Source: Mumia sp. ZJ1417
Lineage (GTDB): Bacteria > Actinomycetota > Actinomycetes > Propionibacteriales > Nocardioidaceae
Reading direction: 5' to 3'
DNA length: 64,000 nt
NCBI RefSeq assembly: GCF_014127285.1
Contig: NZ_CP059901.1
Coordinates: 3,286,001-3,350,000, forward strand
The position numbers and the translations under genes were made by a program. Shown here piece after piece: positions 57,690 to 64,000 of this stretch (position 1 is its first letter; every line of letters begins with the position of its first letter). The notes under the pieces are model-generated. The model was not told where the DNA came from, searched no databases, and saw nothing but the letters and a program-made list of their open reading frames with translations.

Positions 57690-58928
57690 TCAGCGTTCGA
57701 CCGGGCTGGGCTGGCCGCCGAACGATTCGTTGATCTGCTTGAGGTCGGCCATACTGCCGATCGCACCCACGCCATACGCACCGGCGGCGACGTATCGCGA
57801 CTGGCGCAGCGCGCTCGAGACCAGCGGAAGCGCGGCGATGTCCCGGGGAAGGCCGTAGTTGGCGAACTTCAGGTTCGCGACATCCTTGAACGGGTTGGAG
57901 AAGACCTGCTTCCAGTCGGACGCTCTCGGCTTCCAGCTGAGCTGGCCGTTCTCGAACTGACGGCCCAGCACCTTCGCCTCGCGTCCGCCCTGCGTGACGC
58001 GCAGGCGGCTCGCCTGGCGGTTCGCGCTGCGTGCCGAGACACCTGCCGTCCGCAGCGACTTGATGTAGGCCGGCTTCGCGAGCCCCCGCGCCGCCGCCAC
58101 GAGCGAGCGGCTCGCGGAGGTGAACGCACGGCCGGCGCCGAAGCTGAGCACACCGACGGCGTCCCAGATGACGTTCTCCCAGGACCCCTTGCCGCCAGCG
58201 AGGAGGGCGACGTTCGCCAACAACGACACGAGGCCCGTGAGGAGGGCGAGGGCGCCGAACAGCGCAGCGAACGGTTGGAGGAACGGGATCACCGCACAGA
58301 TCGCCGCCAGCACGCCCAAGATCGCGGAGAGCGTGCCCATGATGTCGGCCAGGCCCTTGAGGAAGCCGGCGACGTTGTCCCAGGTCGAGTCCTTGAGACC
58401 GTCGGAGCCGAGGACCTCGTCGATCGAGTTCTTGGCGGTGTTGCCGGCCCGGTCCCAGTCGCCGTGGATCTCCTCGAGCTGGGTGCGCAGCGGTCCAAGC
58501 TTGTCCTCGGCGGCCTGCAGGTCTTTGTCGGCCGTGCTCTGCTCGTCCTCCCCTGCCGTGTCCACACGACGCTCGGCGTCGTCGATCTCGGCCTGGACGG
58601 TGATCGCCCGCGTCATGACGGCGTCGGCCTCGTCCTGCAAGGTGTCGAGCGTCGTCGCATACGTCGAGAGCGCACTCGACACCTTGTCGTAGCGCTCGTA
58701 GGCCTTCTTGATCGTGTCCGAGGTCTCGCGCGTCTTCTCCTTGAACTCGCGGCCGGAGTCACTCTCCCAGGCGGTCGCCGAGTCGTGGATCTTGTCGAGC
58801 GCCTTCACCGCCGCGTCGATCGCGTCGGCGGTGCCGCGCAGGTCGGCGGCAAGCTTGCGGACGTCGTACGGGTCACCGGGCGTCGGATCGCTGTCCCTCA
58901 GCGGCGACCAGTCTTTGCGGCGTCCCAT
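57690..58928 (-). CDS. Putative T7SS-secreted protein with N-terminal WXG100-like helical domain
   Basis: A 412-aa protein. Residues 20-150 are long helices with the WxG-like WESDSGREFKEKTRETSD, followed by coiled-coil sequence. A hydrophobic block (about 195-260) and a basic C-terminal domain (about 270-412) follow. The architecture matches LXG/WXG-type substrates of type VII secretion, where the C-terminus is often a toxin; no known toxin motif is visible. The small WXG100-like gene precedes with a 1-base overlap (58928); a GTG at 58931 is an alternative start. Confidence 0.7.
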   Translation of the reverse strand: MGRRKDWSPLRDSDPTPGDPYDVRKLAADLRGTADAIDAAVKALDKIHDSATAWESDSGREFKEKTRETSDTIKKAYERYDKVSSALSTYATTLDTLQDEADAVMTRAITVQAEIDDAERRVDTAGEDEQSTADKDLQAAEDKLGPLRTQLEEIHGDWDRAGNTAKNSIDEVLGSDGLKDSTWDNVAGFLKGLADIMGTLSAILGVLAAICAVIPFLQPFAALFGALALLTGLVSLLANVALLAGGKGSWENVIWDAVGVLSFGAGRAFTSASRSLVAAARGLAKPAYIKSLRTAGVSARSANRQASRLRVTQGGREAKVLGRQFENGQLSWKPRASDWKQVFSNPFKDVANLKFANYGLPRDIAALPLVSSALRQSRYVAAGAYGVGAIGSMADLKQINESFGGQPSPVER

Positions 58929-59215
58929 CACTTGCCTTCCAGAGCCTTGACGAACTCGTCCTCGAGGTTCTCGAAGGCCTCGGCAGCAGCCTCCGCCGCC
59001 TCACCGAGCCCCTTGATGGCCTCCATCATGTCTTCGCGTTTGTCGTCCCAGTTGTCGGCGAACTCCTCGAGCCTGTCGCGAAGCGAGTTGTGCGCGATGG
59101 TCTCGCGGTCAGGCCGCGACCACGCGTTGGTCTGCTCGAAGCCTTCGTACGTCCTACGCAGGCCGCGGCCCGCCTCGTTCAGGACATCGGTGTCGACGGC
59201 GATGCGGTCGGCCAT
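58928..59215 (-). CDS. Small WXG100-superfamily-like protein
   Basis: A 95-aa all-helical protein with a helix-turn-helix hairpin centred on NWDDKREDMMEAI, which takes the place of the WxG loop, and an acidic second helix ending FENLEDEFVKALEGK. Size and position ahead of a larger WXG100-domain protein suit an EsxA/EsxB-type partner. It is the first gene of a five-gene operon. Confidence 0.72.
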   Translation of the reverse strand: MADRIAVDTDVLNEAGRGLRRTYEGFEQTNAWSRPDRETIAHNSLRDRLEEFADNWDDKREDMMEAIKGLGEAAEAAAEAFENLEDEFVKALEGK

Positions 59216-59281
59216 GACTCACTTTCGGGGGAGGGACGTACTCGCAGGAGCGTAGTCGGTGCGAGGTCCACCCCGGTGGGC

Positions 59282-60898
59282 TCAAGCCCGGCCGGTCTTC
59301 TTCAGCAGCCGCAGCGCTGCCGTCACCGCCTTCTGGTAGGTCGCGTCGCTGACGAAGCGCGGGACCGTGAGCGGGAGGAGCCGCTGGTTGGCAACCGACT
59401 GCGTCTCGGTGTAGCGGAGGATGCCCTCGGCACCGTGACGCCGTCCGATGCCCGACTCGCGCATGCCGCCCATCGGCGCGTCGATCGTGCCGAACGTCGC
59501 CGCGAAGCCCTCGTTGATGTTGACGGTGCCGGCCTTGATCTGGCGGGCCAGCTCACGCGCGCGGGCGACGTCACGGGTGAAGATCGAGGCGTTGAGACCG
59601 TACGACCCGGCGTTGGCGCGCTCGACCGCCTCGCTCTCGCTGCCGAAGCGGTAGACCGACACGACCGGGCCGAAGGTCTCCTCGGCGAAGCACTCCATCG
59701 ACGGGTTGACGCCCTCGAGGAGCGTCGGCTCGAAGAAGTATGGGCCGACCTCGGGCCGTGGCCGCCCACCGGCGAGGACGTGGGCGCCCTTGCTCACCGC
59801 GTCGGCGACGTGCGCCGTCACGGTGTCGAGCTGGCGCTGCGAGACCAGCGACCCCATGTCTCCGTCGTAGCCGATGGCCGCCGACAGCTTCATCCGCTCG
59901 ATCCGCTTGACCAGCTTGGCGATGAACCTGTCGTAGATCGCGTCGGCGACGAACAGCCGCTCGATCGACACGCACAGCTGCCCGGCCGACGAGTAGGCCC
60001 CACGGACGGCGCCCTCGACAGCACGGTCGATCTGGGCGTCGGCGAGCACGAGCATCGCGTTCTTGCCGCCGAGCTCGAGCGAGCACGAGACGAGACGCTC
60101 CGCGGCTTGGGCGGCAACCTTCTTGCCGGTGGCGGTCGAGCCGGTGAAGCACACGTAGTCGGCGTGGTCGATGATCGCGCCCCCAATCTGGGGCCCCGGG
60201 CCGTACAGCACCTGCCAGAGGCTCGCCGGGAACCCGACCTCACGCAGCAGGTCGATCACCGCGAGCGCGGACAGCGGCGTTTGGCTGTCGGGCTTGTGGA
60301 CGACGGCGTTGCCGGCGCCGATCGCGGGGAGGCCGTCCGAGATCGCCAGCGTCAGCGGATAGTTCCACGGGGAGATGATGCCGACGACGCCCTTGGGGAC
60401 GTGGTTGATCCGCGCCTGGGTGAGCAGCGGGTAGACGCCGGGCACACGTCGCGTCCGCAGGTGGCGATCGAGCGTCCGTGCGTAGTAGCGCGCGGTCAGG
60501 GCGACGTGGAGCACCTCGTCGTGCGCGTGCCTGCGGGCCTTGCCTGACTCCCACTGGACGAGGTCCATGAGGCTGTCGGCGTTGTCGAGCACCGCGTCGT
60601 GCAGATCGAGGAGCAGCGCCGAGCGGTGCGCGAGCTCGGTGCGCGACCACATCTTCTGGGCGGCCCGGGCCGCGGCGAACGCATCCGCCACATCGCCCTC
60701 GTCTGACAGGGGCAGCGTCGCGATCGGCTGGCCGGTGAACGGCGCGTACGTGGTCTCCGAGCTGCCCGAGGTCGCCCGCAGCTGGGCGGTCAGCCTGCGC
60801 ACCTGTGCAGGGTCGAGCGCGAACGCGGCTCTGGGGTCGTGCTCGGGGTCGGCAGGGAGCGCACCGGGCGACGAGGCGCGGGGATCGCGGCGTGACAT
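59282..60898 (-). CDS. Succinate-semialdehyde dehydrogenase (GabD2-like aldehyde dehydrogenase)
   Basis: A 538-aa NAD(P)+-dependent aldehyde dehydrogenase. PWNYPLTLAISDGLPAIGAG, FTGSTATGKKVA, the general-base Glu in LELGGKNAML and the catalytic Cys in SSAGQLCVSIERL are intact. The long N-terminal leader and 'PWNYPL' suggest the GabD2 type of mycobacteria (Rv1731), which oxidises succinate semialdehyde. It is a single gene. Confidence 0.9.
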   Translation of the reverse strand: MSRRDPRASSPGALPADPEHDPRAAFALDPAQVRRLTAQLRATSGSSETTYAPFTGQPIATLPLSDEGDVADAFAAARAAQKMWSRTELAHRSALLLDLHDAVLDNADSLMDLVQWESGKARRHAHDEVLHVALTARYYARTLDRHLRTRRVPGVYPLLTQARINHVPKGVVGIISPWNYPLTLAISDGLPAIGAGNAVVHKPDSQTPLSALAVIDLLREVGFPASLWQVLYGPGPQIGGAIIDHADYVCFTGSTATGKKVAAQAAERLVSCSLELGGKNAMLVLADAQIDRAVEGAVRGAYSSAGQLCVSIERLFVADAIYDRFIAKLVKRIERMKLSAAIGYDGDMGSLVSQRQLDTVTAHVADAVSKGAHVLAGGRPRPEVGPYFFEPTLLEGVNPSMECFAEETFGPVVSVYRFGSESEAVERANAGSYGLNASIFTRDVARARELARQIKAGTVNINEGFAATFGTIDAPMGGMRESGIGRRHGAEGILRYTETQSVANQRLLPLTVPRFVSDATYQKAVTAALRLLKKTGRA

Positions 60899-60997
60899 GC
60901 GGCCACTGTAGAGCGGGTGACACGCGATGGCTACCCCCCGGTAACCGGTGCGTCACCGGGGGTGTCGCATCGCTGGACGCGGCCGCCGCGCAATGGG

Positions 60998-62467
60998 TCA
61001 GCGCCTGCCGAAGATACGTTTCGCGACTTCCCTCGCGAACGTGCGGCTCGCCTCCCCGACGGCGCGGTCCAGCGGCGACATCCGAGTCGTCCGTGAGGTG
61101 CTGCGCGACTTGTGACGCTTCGGCTTCTCGGGCGTCTTCTCCGGCGCCGGCACCTCCGTCCCGTAGCGCGCCTGCAGCGGCGAGGCCGCGACCGCCGCTG
61201 CCATCGCCTCGGCGGGCATCGGCTCCATCGACCCCTGAGGCGCCCGGACCCGTGTCCAGGCCACCGGCGACGGCGCACCCTTCTCGTTCATGACCGTCAC
61301 GACCGCCTCGCCTGTCGCGAGCTGCGTGAGGACCTCCGCGAGGTCGTACGAGGAGGTCGGATAGGTCGTGACCGTCGCCTTGAGCGCCTTGGCGTCGGCC
61401 GGCGTGTGGGCACGCAGCTGGTGCTGGACGCGGGAGCCGAGCTGGGCGAGGACGTCACCGGGGACGTCCTTCGGGGTCTGCGTCACGAAGAAGACACCCA
61501 CACCGCGCGAACGGATGAGCCGTACGGTTTGGACGACAGTGTCCAGGAAGTCGTCAGAGGCGTCCTTGAACAGCAGGTGCGCCTCGTCGAAGAAGAACAC
61601 CAGCTTGGGCTTGTCGGTGTCGCCGACCTCGGGCAGCTCGGAGAACAGCCGCGTGAGCAGGTACATCAGGAACGTCGAGAACAGCTCCGGCTTGTCTGCG
61701 ACCCCCGGCACCTCCAGCAGCGACACGATCCCGGTGCCGTCGTCGGCCGGACGGAGGAAGTCCGACACCGCGATCGACGGCTGCCCGAAGAAGCCGTCCG
61801 CACCGGCGTCGGCGAAGGCGACCAGCTCGCGCAGGATCACCCCGGCGGTGGCCTTCGACAGCCCGCCGAGCTCGGCGAGGTCGGCCTTGCCCTCCGCGCT
61901 GGTGAGGTGCTGGACGACGGCGCGCAGATCCTCCAGGCGGACGAGGGGGCGCCCGTGCTTGTGGGCGTAGTGGAAGACCAGGCCGAGCGAGGACTCCTGC
62001 GTCGCGTTGAGCTCGAGGACCTTCGCGAGCAGGGTCGGCCCGAACTCCTCGACGGTCGCGCGGATCGGGACTCCGGTCCCGGCCCCGCCGAGGCTGAAGA
62101 ACTCCGTACGGGTCGCGGCCGGCTCCCAGTCCTGCCCGATGCTCTCCGTACGAGCCGACAGCGCCTCGCTCGGCGTCCCGGCGACGGCGATGCCGGAGAG
62201 GTCGCCCTTGATGTCGGCGGCGAACACCGGGACGCCGTGGGCCGCGATCTGCTCGGCGAGCACCTGCAGCGTCTTCGTCTTGCCCGTACCGGTGGCACCC
62301 GCGACGAGGCCGTGGCGGTTGAGCATCGCGACAGGGATCCGCACCTGCGCCTGCGGCCGCGCCTCGCCATCCTCGACGAGGGCGCCGAGGATCACCGCCG
62401 GCTGCGCGAACGTGTACGCCGCGGCCTCCTCGGCCGCCCTGCGTGCCTCGTCCGCGTCGTCGCTCAT
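60998..62467 (-). CDS. HerA-like ATPase, DUF853 (YjgR/Rv2510c-like)
   Basis: A 489-aa P-loop ATPase. Walker A is GATGTGKTKT in LVAGATGTGKTKTLQVL, Walker B LVFFFDEAHLLF, and VGVFFVTQTPKDVPGDVLAQ follows. The family (DUF853) is related to the HerA/FtsK helicases, and the function is unknown. The C-terminus is Lys/Arg-rich (KPKRHKSRSTSRTTR), which could bind DNA. It is a single gene with AT-poor flanks. Confidence 0.88.
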   Translation of the reverse strand: MSDDADEARRAAEEAAAYTFAQPAVILGALVEDGEARPQAQVRIPVAMLNRHGLVAGATGTGKTKTLQVLAEQIAAHGVPVFAADIKGDLSGIAVAGTPSEALSARTESIGQDWEPAATRTEFFSLGGAGTGVPIRATVEEFGPTLLAKVLELNATQESSLGLVFHYAHKHGRPLVRLEDLRAVVQHLTSAEGKADLAELGGLSKATAGVILRELVAFADAGADGFFGQPSIAVSDFLRPADDGTGIVSLLEVPGVADKPELFSTFLMYLLTRLFSELPEVGDTDKPKLVFFFDEAHLLFKDASDDFLDTVVQTVRLIRSRGVGVFFVTQTPKDVPGDVLAQLGSRVQHQLRAHTPADAKALKATVTTYPTSSYDLAEVLTQLATGEAVVTVMNEKGAPSPVAWTRVRAPQGSMEPMPAEAMAAAVAASPLQARYGTEVPAPEKTPEKPKRHKSRSTSRTTRMSPLDRAVGEASRTFAREVAKRIFGRR

Positions 62468-62531
62468 GACTCACATCCAAGCGCCGACCCGGCGGGGTGT
62501 CACGCCGAGCCGCCGTGCCGCCGAGCAGGCG

Positions 62532-63635
62532 CTACTGGACGACGACCTCGACGCGCTGGAACTCCTTGAGCTCCGTGTAGCCGGTCGTCGCCATCGCCCG
62601 GCGCAGCGCGCCGATGAGGTTCATCGTGCCGTCAGGCGCCGTCGACGGGCCGAACAGGACCGACTCGAACGACCCGACCGTCCCGAGATCGATGCGCTGC
62701 CCGCGCGGAAGGTCGGAGTGCCACGCCTCGGCACCCCAGTGGAACCCTCGCCCGGGAGCCTCAGCGGCCCGTGCGAACGGCGAGCCGACCATCACCGCGT
62801 CCGCGCCGCAGGCGATCGCCTTGGCGAGGTCGCCGCTGTGTCCGACCGAGCCGTCGGCGATGACGTGCACATAGCGGCCGCCGGACTCGTCGAGGTAGTC
62901 ACGACGCGCCGCGGCGACGTCGGCCACCGCGCTCGCCATCGGGACCGCGACGCCGAGCACCTGACGGGTCGTGTGTGCCGCTCCCCCGCCGAAGCCGACG
63001 AGCACGCCCGCAGCACCCGTCCGCATGAGGTGCAGGGCCGCCTGGTGCGTGGCGCAGCCGCCGACGATCACGGGGATGTCGAGCTCGTAGATGAACTCCT
63101 TGAGGTTCAGCGGCTCGGTCTGGCCGGAGACGTGCTCGGCCGACACGGTCGTGCCGCGGATGACGAACAGGTCGACTCCCGAGTCGACGACCGTCTGCGC
63201 GAACTGCTTCGTCCGCTGCGGCGAGAGCGCGCCGGCGACGGTCACGCCCGCGTCGCGGATCTGCTTGAGCCGCTCGTGGATCAGCTCGGCCTTGATCGGC
63301 TCCTCGTAGATGCGCTGGAGCCGCACCGTCGCCTCGCGCGGCTCGAGGGTCGCCACCTCCTCGAGGAGCGGGACCGGGTCGTCGTAGCGCGTCCACAGGC
63401 CCTCGAGGTCGATGACGCCGAGGCCACCGAGCTTGCCGAGCATGATCGCGGTCTCCGGCGACATGACCGAGTCCATCGGCGCCGCGACGACCGGGATCTC
63501 GAACCGGTACGCGTCGATCTGCCACGCCGTCGAGACCTCTTCGGGGTCACGGGTACGGCGGCTCGGCACAATCGCGATGTCGTCGAACGCGTACGCCCTG
63601 CGGCCGCGCTTGGCGGCGCCGATCTCGATGTCCAT
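62532..63635 (-). CDS. guaB3: GuaB3 family IMP dehydrogenase-related protein
   Basis: A 367-aa TIM-barrel of the IMPDH/GMP reductase family without the CBS domains. FDDIAIVPSRRTRDPEEVST, PVVAAPMDSVMSPETA and IADGSVGHSGDLAKAIACGA are typical of GuaB3. The loop that in IMPDH reads GPGSICTTR is GGGAAHTTR here: the catalytic Cys is replaced by His. It lies just downstream of guaB, as in mycobacteria (Rv3410c/Rv3411c). Its activity is uncertain. Confidence 0.93.
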   Translation of the reverse strand: MDIEIGAAKRGRRAYAFDDIAIVPSRRTRDPEEVSTAWQIDAYRFEIPVVAAPMDSVMSPETAIMLGKLGGLGVIDLEGLWTRYDDPVPLLEEVATLEPREATVRLQRIYEEPIKAELIHERLKQIRDAGVTVAGALSPQRTKQFAQTVVDSGVDLFVIRGTTVSAEHVSGQTEPLNLKEFIYELDIPVIVGGCATHQAALHLMRTGAAGVLVGFGGGAAHTTRQVLGVAVPMASAVADVAAARRDYLDESGGRYVHVIADGSVGHSGDLAKAIACGADAVMVGSPFARAAEAPGRGFHWGAEAWHSDLPRGQRIDLGTVGSFESVLFGPSTAPDGTMNLIGALRRAMATTGYTELKEFQRVEVVVQ

Positions 63636-63685
63636 GACCGCAGTCTAGTGAGGCCACCCGCGGCCGTCCGACCCCGTACGGGCGG

Positions 63686-64000
<315 letters not shown>

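Overview
The window is about 64 kb of very GC-rich, densely coded DNA from an actinobacterium. GTG starts, 4-bp ATGA/GTGA overlaps and short intergenic gaps are frequent. Gene content and order (pcrA / M23 peptidase / sucC-sucD / PerM-like DUF6350 / purN-purH / folD-DUF3017 / mdh, and guaA / cholesterol-oxidase-like / guaB3 / guaB) match the core chromosome of Actinomycetes. The style of the accessory genes suggests the Nocardioides/Aeromicrobium side of the order Propionibacteriales; that family-level placement is inference. I see no tRNA, rRNA, CRISPR array, prophage or intact insertion sequence.

Layout. 1-6 kb: 3' end of purU, a sulfate ABC importer operon (binding lipoprotein, cysT, cysW, cysA) and a convergent MFS exporter. 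6-13.5 kb: aquaporin, malate dehydrogenase, small membrane proteins, folD, a YbaK-like deacylase sharing a start-codon palindrome with folD, an AbiEi/DUF559-like protein, purH and purN. 13.4-24 kb: DUF6350 protein, a membrane-anchored sigma-like protein with an exported sensor-like part, sucCD, an alpha/beta hydrolase, an M23 peptidase, a 21-bp minisatellite and pcrA. 24-31 kb: GntR regulator with a DrrAB-type ABC transporter, a giant BTAD/AfsR-type regulator, and zwf. 31-36 kb: a DesA3-type desaturase with its ferredoxin reductase, a CopB-type P1B ATPase under a CsoR-like box, and an M4 protease with an emfourin-like tail. 37-41 kb: a PspC-type two-component system divergent from a three-gene PspC operon. 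41-48 kb: AsnC regulator, SnoaL-like protein, an asymmetric heterodimeric ABC exporter, a VOC protein, NhaA and a GNAT protein. 49-53 kb: ECF42 sigma factor with its DGPF partner, DinB, guaA, then a GIY-YIG nuclease between two oppositely oriented arrays of one short repeat. 53-64 kb: a GMC oxidoreductase, a five-gene WXG100/T7SS-substrate-like operon, semialdehyde dehydrogenase, a HerA-like ATPase, guaB3 and the 3' end of guaB.

How genes work together. purU, folD, purH and purN handle one-carbon units and purines; guaA, guaB and guaB3 cover the guanine branch; mdh and sucCD belong to the TCA cycle and zwf feeds the pentose phosphate pathway. The desaturase and reductase form an electron-transfer pair for membrane lipids.

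Leads most worth following: (1) the GIY-YIG gene bracketed by 5 and 15 copies of a REP-like element in opposite orientation, with related copies elsewhere in the window; (2) the sigma-like/sensor fusion; (3) the ABC exporter in which one partner has lost nearly all ATP-binding motifs and the other has lost the signature motif; (4) the orphan WXG100 operon; (5) two copies of a long intergenic palindrome family near mdh and purH.
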